A stretch of 64,000 nucleotides of DNA from Actinophytocola algeriensis. GTDB lineage: Bacteria; Actinomycetota; Actinomycetes; Mycobacteriales; Pseudonocardiaceae. The position numbers and the translations under genes are program-made. Positions 1 through 7,903 of this stretch are shown in pieces. The notes beneath the pieces are model-generated. The model was not told the DNA's origin, did no database searches, and saw only the letters and a program-made list of their open reading frames with translations. The number at the start of each line of letters is the position of its first letter. Within the stretch, counting starts at the first letter, position 1. The stretch lies in the NCBI RefSeq assembly GCF_014203735.1, contig NZ_JACHJQ010000009.1:1-64000 (forward strand), in the 5' to 3' direction.

Positions 1-96
1 AGCGCGAAAAGTGCTCACCCACCGGCCGGCTACCACCAGGAGTGTGCCGGATAACCCACTCCCACCACTGATTAGGCGCGTTCAGGACATCGCCGA

Positions 97-181
97 CGCT
101 GTGAAAGGCGCGTTGAGGACGGTGAGCGCCCTGAAAGCGCCTTTCACAGCGTGGCCAACGCCGTGAAAGCGCCTTTCACGG
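97..181. repeat. Palindromic intergenic repeat cluster (GTGAAAG/CTTTCAC)
   Basis: A perfect 15-bp inverted repeat, CGCTGTGAAAGGCGC at 97-111 and its complement at 137-151, encloses a 25-nt loop. Ten bases further is a second palindrome at 161-181 with arms CCGTGAAAG and CTTTCACGG around CGC. The two share the GTGAAAG/CTTTCAC core, so this is a repeat unit and not just a terminator. Positions 1-335 hold no convincing gene; the short frames here have no RBS or family resemblance. The cluster may also terminate transcription of the leftward gene that ends at 336. Confidence 0.7.
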
Positions 182-335
182 CACCACGGGACGTCGTGAG
201 GGTGCGCAGGACGCCGGGGGCGCAAGCCCCACACCCGAGGCAAAGCCCGCCGGAGGCAAACCCGTCCGGCGACGACGCCCGTCCGGCGAGGACAAACCAC
301 GAACCCACCCCCGGCCAACGCAAGTGGACGCGGCA

Positions 336-1277
336 CTAGCCGCGAGCTAGTGCGTGGCCCGCGTCGGTGCGCTGGTAGAGGACGAACAGGCCGTCGCGGT
401 GGGTGACGACCAGGCCGGTGCGTTGCAGGACCTTCAGGTGGTAGGAGACCGTCGGTGGCGCGAGGTGGTGCCGGGCCGCGAGGGTGGCCGTCGAGCGCGG
501 TACGTCCAGGTCGCGCAGCAGCGCGGCGCGGGTCGTGCCCACGAGCCGGTCCACCGCGTGCGGGGCGCCCGCGCGCCTGCCGACGCCGGCGGCGGGGTAG
601 CCGAGGACCGCGTCGTCCGGGTCGCACAGCTGGATCGCGAGCTTCGGCCACGCCAGCACCGCGGGCACGCAGACGATCTCCACGCCGTGCAGTGTGAACT
701 CCTCCTGCCACGCCGACTGGATGCTCAGCGTGCCGTCCGCCCAGGTCACCGCCTCGTGCAGGGAGCCGAGCAGCGCGCCGACACCCTGTGTGGCCATGGT
801 GCGGGCGCGGTCGGCGAGGTCGGCGTCCATGGTGGCCTTCAGCGCCGTCCACCCGTCCCCGATCGCGGATCGCCAGAAGCGGCGGAGCCCCCGCGCGGCC
901 CTCGGCGCGAACGTGCCGTCGTCGACCGCCGCGCGCACCTGCGGCGGCAGCGGCCTGCCGGTGCTCGCCAGCTGGTCGGCGACCATGTCCTCGGGGGTGG
1001 CGGCGATGCGGTCGAGCTGGTCGTCCAGGTCCTTGCCCGGTTTCGGGGTCAGCAGGTCCGGCGTGTACGCCCGCGTGCCAGGCGGTGGCAGTACCGACGC
1101 AACGAGCCGCGCGTCCTCGTCGGCGAGCGCGGCGCGGGCGGCGGCGCCCGGATCGCCGAACACCGGGTGCCGTCCCCGGCCCGCGGTCAACGTCAGCCAC
1201 GCCGTCGCCTCGGCGGCCGGGGACATCGCGAGCCGCACCTTCGCGAGGGTGTCCGCGTCGAGATTCGCCCTGATCAC
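336..1277 (-). CDS. ArsR-type winged-helix transcriptional regulator with large N-terminal domain
   Basis: A 313-aa protein. Residues about 230-305 form a winged helix of the ArsR type (helix-turn-helix STATLAARHHLAPPTVSYHL followed by a basic wing ending LFVLYQRTDAG). The first 220 residues resemble the DUF5937-type domain that precedes such helices in many actinobacterial regulators; the effector is unknown. The start is GTG at 1277. A TACCCT box (complement of 1284-1289) lies 6 nt upstream of it, which suggests a leaderless transcript. It is divergent from the secreted SnoaL-like gene at 1362, a possible target. No ArsR metal-binding Cys motif is seen. Confidence 0.8.
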   Translation of the reverse strand: MIRANLDADTLAKVRLAMSPAAEATAWLTLTAGRGRHPVFGDPGAAARAALADEDARLVASVLPPPGTRAYTPDLLTPKPGKDLDDQLDRIAATPEDMVADQLASTGRPLPPQVRAAVDDGTFAPRAARGLRRFWRSAIGDGWTALKATMDADLADRARTMATQGVGALLGSLHEAVTWADGTLSIQSAWQEEFTLHGVEIVCVPAVLAWPKLAIQLCDPDDAVLGYPAAGVGRRAGAPHAVDRLVGTTRAALLRDLDVPRSTATLAARHHLAPPTVSYHLKVLQRTGLVVTHRDGLFVLYQRTDAGHALARG

Positions 1278-1361
1278 AGGTGGAGGGTACGTCGGTGGAG
1301 CACTGATTAGACCCTCCTCGAATCGCTGCTGTGCGGGCCCGGTGCGCGGTGGACTACGCCC

Positions 1362-1832
1362 ATGTCACTTCGTATGAGAATCATCGCCACCGGGCTCGCG
1401 CTCGTCGCCGCCGCGGGTGGCGCCACCGCCGCGGCCGCCGCCCCCTCCGCCACCGCCTCGGGCACCGGCTGTGCGCGCCAGTTCGACGCCGCCGTCGACA
1501 CCTACGTCCGCACCACCGACGACCGCGATGCGCGCGGCTTCAACGCGCTGCTGCACCGCGACGTGACGGGCGTCCTGCCCGGCGGCGCCGTGTTCAGCGG
1601 CAAGCGGGAGATGGCCTCGTTCATCGACGGGTTCTTCGCCCGCACCGACTGGACGCAGACCTTCGCGGAGAAGCGCAGGTCAGCGGACTGCGACACCGGG
1701 TTCGTGCTGTTCGAGTCCGTCTACGCCGAACCGGCGGCCGGGTTCTCGCAGTCGCTGATGATCGGGATCACGTGGACCCGCGAGCACGGCCGCTGGCTCG
1801 TGCTCGCGGACCAGAACACCGAGGTCCTCTAG
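1362..1832 (+). CDS. Secreted SnoaL/NTF2-like (DUF4440-type) protein
   Basis: A 156-aa protein with an obvious Sec signal peptide (MSLRMR followed by an Ala-rich hydrophobic stretch to about residue 27, cleavage near AAA-AP). The mature part has the alpha+beta cone pattern of small SnoaL/DUF4440 proteins: an N-terminal helix with DTYVRTTDDRDARGFNALLH, then strand pairs ending GITWTREHGRWLVLADQNT. The fold includes ketosteroid isomerases and binding proteins, and no catalytic residue can be assigned here. Cys37 and Cys109 could form a disulfide. It is divergent from the ArsR-type regulator and convergent with the YciI-like gene. Confidence 0.75.
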   Translation: MSLRMRIIATGLALVAAAGGATAAAAAPSATASGTGCARQFDAAVDTYVRTTDDRDARGFNALLHRDVTGVLPGGAVFSGKREMASFIDGFFARTDWTQTFAEKRRSADCDTGFVLFESVYAEPAAGFSQSLMIGITWTREHGRWLVLADQNTEVL

Positions 1833-1841
1833 CCCGTCCAA

Positions 1842-1858
1842 TTCGCCGCACCGGCGAA
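1842..1858. terminator. Short bidirectional hairpin between convergent genes
   Basis: Arms TTCGCCG (1842-1848) and CGGCGAA (1852-1858) with a 3-nt loop lie between the 3' ends of the convergent genes at 1832 and 1884. There is no T-tract, as is common for terminators in high-GC actinobacteria. Confidence 0.55.
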
Positions 1859-1883
1859 GGAGCCCCGCGCGGACCGGCAACGA

Positions 1884-2204
1884 TCAGAGGACCTGCCGCA
1901 CCTCGATGAAGCCGATCCTCGCCCACGGGTGCGTCGCCGCGATCTCGCGTGCCTCCTCCTGCGACGCCGCCTCGATCATCGCGAAGCCGCCCATCTGCTC
2001 CTTCGTCTCGGCGAACGGGCCGTCGGTCATCAGCACCTCGTCGCCGCGGACCCGCAGTGTGCTCGCGGTCCGCGGCGGGTGCAGGCCCACGGTCGTGACC
2101 AGCTTGTCCCGGGCGGCCAGCCCGTCCTGCCACTCGGCGCAGCCGGGCAGGTCGTCCGGGGCGGGGGTCGTGTCGTCGGCGCACATCAGGAGCAGGAACC
2201 TCAT
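1884..2204 (-). CDS. YciI-like (YCII domain) protein
   Basis: A 106-aa protein starting MRFLLLMCADD. The longer frame to 2249 adds a basic N-terminus atypical of the family, so the ATG at 2204 is preferred. It has the YCII hallmarks: a glycine-rich turn, DGPFAETKEQMGGFAMIEA, then EEAREIAATHPW. Many actinobacterial members (the DGPF group) sit beside sigma factors or SRPBCC genes, and their biochemical role is poorly known. It is divergent from the ArsR/SRPBCC/hydrolase operon starting at 2346, the same association seen elsewhere. A CAGAAT-like -10 lies 7 nt upstream of the ATG. Confidence 0.85.
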   Translation of the reverse strand: MRFLLLMCADDTTPAPDDLPGCAEWQDGLAARDKLVTTVGLHPPRTASTLRVRGDEVLMTDGPFAETKEQMGGFAMIEAASQEEAREIAATHPWARIGFIEVRQVL

Positions 2205-2301
2205 GTCCGCGATTCTGCCCGTCCGCGCGCGTTCCTTCGAGGCATCCACGTCGCGTCCGCCCCGGTCCTGGCCTGAGTGATCGCCGCTCCAACCGACAGG
2301 T

Positions 2302-2339
2302 CAAGTTGTCTTGACAAACAATATTGTCGGTGCGATGGT
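2302..2339 (+). promoter_or_regulatory. Promoter and overlapping operators for the ArsR operon
   Basis: A consensus -35 TTGACA (2311-2316) is 17 bp from GATGGT (2334-2339), placing the transcription start at or next to the ATG at 2346. The -35 is embedded in inverted repeats: CAAG-TTGT-CTTG (2302-2313) and GACAA-N6-TTGTC (2313-2328). These are plausible autoregulatory ArsR sites. Confidence 0.6.
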
Positions 2340-2345
2340 TCTCGC

Positions 2346-2933
2346 ATGTTCGATGTCACGGTTATCGAGGACCCGGCCGCCGCCGAGGTGTCGCTCGACC
2401 CCATCCGGGTCCGGCTGCTCGCGGCGCTGGCCGAGCCGGGGTCGGCGACCACACTCGCCGGCCGGGTGGGGCTGCCCCGCCAGAAGGTCAACTACCACCT
2501 GCGCGCGCTCGAGAAGCACGGGCTCGTCGAGCTGGTCGAGGAGCGCCGCAAGGGCAACGTGACCGAACGCGTGCTGCGGGCCACCGCCGCCTCGTACGTG
2601 ATCTCACCCGTCGCGCTCGCGGCCGTCGCGCCCGACCCCGACCGGTCGTCCGACCGGCTGTCGGCGCGCTGGCTGCTCGCGCTCGCGGCACGGCTGGTCA
2701 AGGACGTCGGCTCGCTGATCACCGGCGCCGACAAGGCCAGGAAGCGGGTCGCGACGTTCGCCGTCGAGGGCGAGATCCGGTTCGGGTCGGCACAGGACCG
2801 GGCCGCGTTCGCCGAGGAGCTGGCCGCCGCGGTCACCGGCCTCATCGGCAAGTACCACGACGAGTCGGCCGAGGGCGGGCGCAAGCACCGCCTGGTCGTC
2901 GCCGTCCACCCGAGTGCGGAAGGAGACTCGTGA
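2346..2933 (+). CDS. ArsR-family winged-helix regulator
   Basis: A 195-aa protein. Residues 10-75 form an ArsR winged helix (LDPIRVRLLAALAEPGSATT, then LPRQKVNYHLRALEKHGLVE and a basic wing KGNVTERVLRA). The C-terminal half is helical and resembles the extension of regulators that control SRPBCC (AHSA1) genes. ATG 2346 is chosen because it starts right after the promoter (leaderless) and begins the folded domain. The stop overlaps the next start (TGATG at 2931-2935), so it is translationally coupled to the SRPBCC gene. It is likely an autorepressor of this three-gene operon. Confidence 0.85.
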   Translation: MFDVTVIEDPAAAEVSLDPIRVRLLAALAEPGSATTLAGRVGLPRQKVNYHLRALEKHGLVELVEERRKGNVTERVLRATAASYVISPVALAAVAPDPDRSSDRLSARWLLALAARLVKDVGSLITGADKARKRVATFAVEGEIRFGSAQDRAAFAEELAAAVTGLIGKYHDESAEGGRKHRLVVAVHPSAEGDS

Positions 2934-3658
2934 TGGGACACGAGTTCAGCAGGACCGACGAACTGCGCGTGGACGCGACGCCCGACCAGGTGTGGGCCGC
3001 GATCGCGACCGGTCCCGGCATCGACTCCTGGTTCATGGGCCGCAACGAGGTCGATCCCGGCCAGGTGGTGCGGCAGGCGTTCGCCGGCTACGAGCCGTCC
3101 CACACGGTCACCGCGTGGGAACCCGGGAAGTGGCTCGCGTACGGCGGCGACCGCGCGCCGGACGGCCGGTTCGTGGCGTTCGAGTTCCTCATCGAGGGCC
3201 GCGACCACGGCAGCACCGTCCTGCGCATCGCCAACAGCGGCTTCCTGCCCGGCGACGACTGGGCCGACGAGTTCGAGGCGATGGCCAAGGGCAACGCGCT
3301 CTTCGTGAGCACCCTCGCCACGTACCTCAACCACTTCGCGGGCCGGTTCGCGACGCCGATCACCGCGGTCGGCCCGATGGTCACCGACTGGCCGCGCACC
3401 CGCGCGAAGCTCGTCGAGGCGATCGGCCTGGACGGTGACCGCGTCCGGTTCACGCCCGACGGTCTCCCGCCGGTCGACGGCGTCGTCTACTTCGAGAACG
3501 AGGACATCATCGGAGTCCGCGCCGACGACGCGATCTACCGGTTCATGCGTGGTTTCCGCGGCCCGGTGCTGGCCTGCCACCACATTTTCTCCGACATCTC
3601 CCGGGAAGCCACCGAGCAGGCCTGGGTGGCCTGGCTGAAATCAAAGGACCTGACATGA
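2933..3658 (+). CDS. SRPBCC (AHSA1-like) domain protein
   Basis: A 241-aa protein starting MGHEFSRTDELRVDATPDQVWAAIATGPGIDSWF, the typical opening strand and helix of AHSA1/START-like proteins, with VTAWEPGKWLAYGG in the middle. Residues 1-155 are the lipid/ligand-binding fold. The last 85 residues (VYFENEDIIGVRADDAIYRF) are an extra region. Such proteins bind hydrophobic ligands or act as small-molecule enzymes, and no specific ligand can be assigned. It overlaps the ArsR gene by 1 nt and the following hydrolase by 4 nt. Confidence 0.8.
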   Translation: MGHEFSRTDELRVDATPDQVWAAIATGPGIDSWFMGRNEVDPGQVVRQAFAGYEPSHTVTAWEPGKWLAYGGDRAPDGRFVAFEFLIEGRDHGSTVLRIANSGFLPGDDWADEFEAMAKGNALFVSTLATYLNHFAGRFATPITAVGPMVTDWPRTRAKLVEAIGLDGDRVRFTPDGLPPVDGVVYFENEDIIGVRADDAIYRFMRGFRGPVLACHHIFSDISREATEQAWVAWLKSKDLT

Positions 3659-4446
3659 CCACGACGATTTCCGCGGACGGCACGAGAATCGCGTACGAGG
3701 TCACCGGCGACGGTCCGCCGCTGGTGATCGTGGACGGCGCCATGTGCTACCGCGACTCCGGCCCGTCCCGCCCGCTCGCGGCCGAACTGGCGGCCGACTT
3801 CACCGTGTACACCTACGACCGCCGTGGCCGCGGCGAGACCCCGGACGCGGAGTTCACGCGGGAACGGGAGATCGAGGACCTCTCCTCGATCGTCAAGGAG
3901 GCGGGTGGCTCGGCGTACGTGTTCGGCGCGTCGTCGGGTGCGATGCTGGCGCTCGAGGCCGTGAACGCCGGTGTGGGCGCCACGAAGCTCGCGATGTACG
4001 AGCCCCCGCTGATCGTCGACGGCACCCACGCGCCCGCGCCGGAGTCGGCCTTGCCGGAAATGCGGAGAATGGTGGCGGAGAACCGTCGCGGCGACGCGGT
4101 GAAGGCATTCATGAAATCGGTCGACGTGCCCGGCTTCGGCATTGTGATGATGCGGCTCATGCCGGTGTGGAAGAAGCTGAAGGGCATCGCGCACACGCTG
4201 CCGAACGACCTGGTGCTCGTCGAGGGCCTGCGGCAGGGCCGCCCGCTGCCCACCGACCGCTGGACGACCGCGACGATGCCCATGCTGGTGGCGGACGGCG
4301 GCAAGAGCCCCGAGTACATGCGCAACAGCGCGGCGGCGCTCGCCGGCGTGCTGCCGGACGCGCGGCACGAGACCGTGCCGGGGCAGACCCACCTGGTGAA
4401 GGCGAAGGCCCTCGCACCGGTCCTGAGGGCGTTCTTCCTCGGGTAA
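3655..4446 (+). CDS. Alpha/beta hydrolase
   Basis: A 263-aa protein of the alpha/beta hydrolase fold. The nucleophile elbow is G91-A-S93-S-G95 (VFGASSGAMLALEA), with VYTYDRRGRGETP as the preceding conserved strand. A candidate acid is in PMLVADGG near 209 and the catalytic histidine is H246 in PGQTHLV. Length and layout match the small lipase-like group often found next to AHSA1/ArsR genes. The start ATG (3655) overlaps the SRPBCC stop (ATGA). The substrate is unknown. Confidence 0.85.
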   Translation: MTTTISADGTRIAYEVTGDGPPLVIVDGAMCYRDSGPSRPLAAELAADFTVYTYDRRGRGETPDAEFTREREIEDLSSIVKEAGGSAYVFGASSGAMLALEAVNAGVGATKLAMYEPPLIVDGTHAPAPESALPEMRRMVAENRRGDAVKAFMKSVDVPGFGIVMMRLMPVWKKLKGIAHTLPNDLVLVEGLRQGRPLPTDRWTTATMPMLVADGGKSPEYMRNSAAALAGVLPDARHETVPGQTHLVKAKALAPVLRAFFLG

Positions 4447-4459
4447 GGGGTGCCCTTAC
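4443..4459 (+). terminator. Hairpin at the end of the ArsR/hydrolase operon
   Basis: Arms GTAAGGG (4443-4449) and CCCTTAC (4453-4459) enclose GTG and overlap the hydrolase stop codon. A run of C and T follows. This is a plausible intrinsic terminator. Confidence 0.5.
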
Positions 4460-4572
4460 CCCCTCTTACCCGCTGGTCCGCCGCGAGTGGTGGGTGATCG
4501 TCCGATGCCGGGGTGCCCGCCTCAGGACGAGTCTTCTCCTTGTCAGCACGAAGACCGGACGAGGAGATCGAG

Positions 4573-4758
4573 ATGAACTGGGCACCTGAGGCGCTGCGGG
4601 CAGAGATGGACTACCGGGTCGAGCGAGCCCTTGGCGACCCGAAGACCACCCTGGCTCACCGGCGCGCGGCACAGCACGCACACCGGAGCTGGTTGCAGCG
4701 GTACCGCGCCAACCACGCAGCACACCACGACGAGACGGGGTCTTCCCGAGCCGCCTGA
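4573..4758 (+). CDS. Small hypothetical protein, Ala/His/Arg-rich
   Basis: A 61-aa protein starting MNWAPEALRAEMDYRVERAL, preceded by an Arg/Glu-rich RBS region (GACGAGGAG, 9 nt upstream). It is predicted mostly helical and amphipathic, with an unusual C-terminal His/Ala segment (RAAQHAHRSWLQRYRANHAAHH) that could bind metal or nucleic acid. No family is recognised. It ends 72 nt before a strong hairpin, which supports its being an independent transcription unit. Confidence 0.55.
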   Translation: MNWAPEALRAEMDYRVERALGDPKTTLAHRRAAQHAHRSWLQRYRANHAAHHDETGSSRAA

Positions 4759-4830
4759 CCCGGCTCGGACCGCGCCACCGCCACGCGCTCCGGCGACGGC
4801 ACGGTCCACGAGTCCCTCGTCCGAGAAACA

Positions 4831-4866
4831 CAAGGGCCCGCGACCATTTCCGGTCGCGGGCCCTTG
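4831..4866. terminator. Strong bidirectional terminator
   Basis: A perfect 15-bp stem, CAAGGGCCCGCGACC (4831-4845) with its complement at 4852-4866, has a 6-nt loop. It lies between the rightward small gene and the leftward amylase gene. Confidence 0.8.
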
Positions 4867-4879
4867 CTCATGCGCTCGG

Positions 4880-7621
4880 TCAGGCAGGCGGCTGTGTCGC
4901 GTAGACCACCGGATCGCCCTGCTTGATCCACACCTCCGGGGTGTCGATCGGGCGGAAGGAGCGGTCGCCGCCGGGTTCGCGGGTGTCCGGGACGGCGTCG
5001 CCGCCCGGCAGGTGCATGATGAAGTTCACCGGTTTGGTGTCGTCCACCAGCGGGATCTCGTACACGGCCCAGCCGTTCTCGACCCTGGTCACCGGCCACG
5101 GCTTGTCCCACGCGATCTGCGCGAGCACCGCCGGGTCGACCGCGTCGCCCCACAGGTGCAGGCCCCACTGGCCGTAATCACCGGCCGGGCGCAGGTACCG
5201 CAGCGTCGTCGTCTCCAGCGGCGGGCCCGCGTACCGCACGTTCCGCACCTCCGACCGCGCCCCGCCCAGCGTCGCCCGGTACGCCACCGGCGTGCCCGGT
5301 GCCAGGTTCAGCGCGCCGAGGTCGTCGAACACCGTGTACGCGGGCGAGGTGCTGTCGCTGCCGATCGCGGTCCACGGGCCGCCGTCGACGCTCCGCTCGA
5401 ACGACACGACGTGTGTCGCCTTCTCCGGGTCCGCCGACGCCCGCACCTCGACCGTGCCGCGCACGCCGCCACCCTCGGCCGGTGCCTCGATCGTCAGCTT
5501 CGGGTCGGGCACGCGGCCGCGGACCGTACCGCTCGACCGCGTGTGCTTGCCGTTGTCCAGCACCACCGCGCGGTACTCGACCGGCGTGCCGGGGGCGAGC
5601 GCGGTCGTGTCGTGGAAGACCCGGTACGGCGCGTTGTCGTCGGTGCCGATCGGCTGCCAGCGGCCACCGGCCACCCGCGCCTCGAACGACACCTCGTACA
5701 GCGACGACCCCCGCACGTCGGCGGCGATCCGCACCCGGCCCTGCGCGTCGGCGGCAGGCGCCGCCAGCGAGATCGCGGGCGCGTGGTGCGAGCGCGGGAT
5801 CCGGCCGTCGAGCGCGTAGACCACAGTGGACAGCGCGGGCACGGTGACCGTCAGCTTGCCGTCCCTACCGGACTTCACGCGGGACGCGCCGGTGCCGTAC
5901 ACCTTGCTGTAGTTCGACTTCGTCGTGTACGTCGGGATCGCCGCGGTGACCGGCGCCTCGCTGTTGTTGAGCGCCACCACGTACTCGCGCTGCCGCGACC
6001 GGTCGATCCGCGAGAACGCGTACACCCCGGCCGAGGCCGACGACAGCCTGCTCTGGTGCACGCCGTCCCGCAGCGCCGGGTGCCGTTCGGTCACCGACGC
6101 GAGGCCCGCGATCGTGCGGTACAGCGGGTGCCGGGTGTCGTAGTTGTCGGCCGCGTGGGTGGCGTCGGTGCCGAGCAGGTCGTCGTCGAGGTACTCGGGG
6201 ACCTGCGAGGCGAACAGCGTCTGCCGCGCGTCCTGGTCGCCGCCGGGGCCGGTGAAGCCCTGCTCGTCGCCGTAGTAGATCACCGGGTTGCCGCGCGAGA
6301 AGTACATGAGCTCGTGGCCGAGCCGGTCCCGCGCCAGCCACTCGTCGTCGCCGGCACCCGGGTTGTCGGCGACGACGAACCCGCCGAAGCGGCCCATGTC
6401 GTGGTTGCCGAGGAAGGTCGGCAGCTCGTAGACGTTGGAGTCGGCGTCGGTGTACCAGTCGTCGTCGGCGAAGAACGTGGCGAGGTTGTCGGTGGGGGCG
6501 CTGCTCGCCGCGAACTCGCGCGCCGCGTCCTGGAACGGGAAGTCCAGCACGGACTGCATCGTGCCGGTCGTGGTGAAGTGCGACGTGTAGCTCTTCGTGG
6601 TGTCGAAGACCTCGCCGAACATGAAGAACTCGCGCTTGCCGTGTTCGTGGGCAAACTTCAGCACGCGCGGCCCGAACTGCTGCCAGAACGCGTCGTCGAC
6701 GTGCTTCATCGTGTCGATGCGGAAGCCGTCGATCCCGAAGTCCTTGATCCACTTCTGGTAGATCTCGACCATGCCGTCGACGACGCGCGGGTTCTCGGTG
6801 AACAGGTCGTCGAGGCCGAAGAAGTCGCCGTACTGGGAGTCCTCGCCGACGAACGTGGTGTCACCGCGGTTGTGGTAGAGCGTGACGTCGTTCAGCCAGT
6901 CCGGGACCTTGAGGTGCTGCTCGGCGGGGTCCAGCACGGGCGTGTACGGGAAGGACGTCGCCGGGTCGAGCGCGGGGAAGTCCGTGCCGCCCGCGTAGTC
7001 GCGGTCGTCGAAGACGGTGCCGTCGGCGGTCGTGTAGGGCGAGACGTCCTTGGACGTGTACGCCTTGCGGGCGCCCTCTTCGTAGCCGATGACGTCGGCG
7101 GTGTGGTTGGTGATGATGTCGAAGTAGACCTTCATGCCGCGGTCGTGCGCGTCGTCGATCAGGGCGGCGAGGTCGTCGTTGGTGCCGAGGTGCGGGTCGA
7201 TCTGGGTGAAGTCGGTGATCCAGTACCCGTGGTAGCCGGCCGACGGGCCGTCCTCCAGCTGGACCGCCTTGTTCTTGAAGCTGGGGGTCAGCCAGATCGA
7301 GGTGGTGCCGAGGTCCTGGATGTAGTCGAGCTTGCCGCGCAGGCCCGCGAGGTCGCCGCCGTTGTAGAAGCCCTTCCTGGTGGGGTCGAACCCGGAGACC
7401 AGCGGGTCGGCACCCAGCCCGCCGCGGTCGTTCGCGGTGGAGCCGTTCGCGAACCGGTCGGCCATCACGAAGTAGAAGTTCTCGTCGGTGACCGGCCCGC
7501 GCAGTGAGTGACGCGCCTGCGGCCCACCGTCCCGGTACTCACGACTCGCGACGGCCGGTGTCGCCAACCCGGCCATCAGCAACGGAACCAGAAGCGCCAC
7601 CGCGGCGCGACGGACAGACAT
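4880..7621 (-). CDS. Secreted GH13 alpha-amylase family glycosidase with C-terminal starch-binding (PUD/CBM41-like) domain
   Basis: A 913-aa protein. The start ATG at 7621 gives a clean signal peptide (MSVRRAAVALLVPLLMAGLA, cleavage after PAVA); upstream frame extension is noncoding-like. The GH13 barrel spans about residues 45-500, with the nucleophile Asp near 300 in DGFRIDT, the acid/base Glu near 336 in FMFGEVFD and NHD near 405 in FLGNHDMGRF. Two Ig/fibronectin-like modules follow (about 570-770, each with VSFE and VDGG/AGGRW motifs). The last 120 residues (TTLRYLRPAGDYGQWGLHLW through NFIMHLPGGD to VWIKQGDPVVY) look like a pullulanase-associated starch-binding domain. It should hydrolyse extracellular starch-like alpha-glucan. 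It is monocistronic, with a terminator at its 3' end. Confidence 0.9.
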   Translation of the reverse strand: MSVRRAAVALLVPLLMAGLATPAVASREYRDGGPQARHSLRGPVTDENFYFVMADRFANGSTANDRGGLGADPLVSGFDPTRKGFYNGGDLAGLRGKLDYIQDLGTTSIWLTPSFKNKAVQLEDGPSAGYHGYWITDFTQIDPHLGTNDDLAALIDDAHDRGMKVYFDIITNHTADVIGYEEGARKAYTSKDVSPYTTADGTVFDDRDYAGGTDFPALDPATSFPYTPVLDPAEQHLKVPDWLNDVTLYHNRGDTTFVGEDSQYGDFFGLDDLFTENPRVVDGMVEIYQKWIKDFGIDGFRIDTMKHVDDAFWQQFGPRVLKFAHEHGKREFFMFGEVFDTTKSYTSHFTTTGTMQSVLDFPFQDAAREFAASSAPTDNLATFFADDDWYTDADSNVYELPTFLGNHDMGRFGGFVVADNPGAGDDEWLARDRLGHELMYFSRGNPVIYYGDEQGFTGPGGDQDARQTLFASQVPEYLDDDLLGTDATHAADNYDTRHPLYRTIAGLASVTERHPALRDGVHQSRLSSASAGVYAFSRIDRSRQREYVVALNNSEAPVTAAIPTYTTKSNYSKVYGTGASRVKSGRDGKLTVTVPALSTVVYALDGRIPRSHHAPAISLAAPAADAQGRVRIAADVRGSSLYEVSFEARVAGGRWQPIGTDDNAPYRVFHDTTALAPGTPVEYRAVVLDNGKHTRSSGTVRGRVPDPKLTIEAPAEGGGVRGTVEVRASADPEKATHVVSFERSVDGGPWTAIGSDSTSPAYTVFDDLGALNLAPGTPVAYRATLGGARSEVRNVRYAGPPLETTTLRYLRPAGDYGQWGLHLWGDAVDPAVLAQIAWDKPWPVTRVENGWAVYEIPLVDDTKPVNFIMHLPGGDAVPDTREPGGDRSFRPIDTPEVWIKQGDPVVYATQPPA

Positions 7622-7724
7622 AAGTGGGCCCTCCATCGGGATTTTCTCGGCGGGGAACGATAACCGCGCCGGGGCCCTCCCAGCGAGCGCCAACCAGACC
7701 AATTCCAGTGCCGGGCGAGGCCCC

Positions 7725-7830
7725 TGTGGACAACCACCCGGAACTGTCGGTGCCCACTGGTAGCGTCGAATCCGGGGGCCCCTGGGCGTGCGAATGGGAC
7801 TTTCGTACGGACTCGATGGCCGGGAACCTT
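7725..7830. repeat. Dispersed intergenic repeat copy with DnaA-box-like 9-mer
   Basis: A TGTGGACAA box (7725-7733) is followed by CTGTCGGTG, TAGCGTCGAA and a GGGGGCCCCTGGGCG segment that leads into GAATGGGACTTTCGTACGG. The latter part matches the three tandem copies at 13889-14120; the first part matches the islands near 19.4 and 56.7 kb. It lies upstream of the LLM oxidoreductase. No gene is seen in 7622-7903. Confidence 0.75.
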
Positions 7831-7903
7831 GCACCGCGTCTGCCATGCGGGTCGGGCGCGGCGAGCGGGAAGAAACCAGCGTGCGCGCGGGTTGTCGTCT
7901 GCT

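Noticed and set aside
1-335. Possible gene in the first 335 bp (for example 151-339)
   Set aside because: The frame covers palindromic repeats, lacks an RBS and has no recognisable family.
4631-7507. A 958-codon plus-strand frame antisense to the amylase
   Set aside because: It is a GC-skewed shadow: Arg/Val/His-rich, no family motifs and no RBS, while the opposite strand encodes a clear GH13 enzyme.
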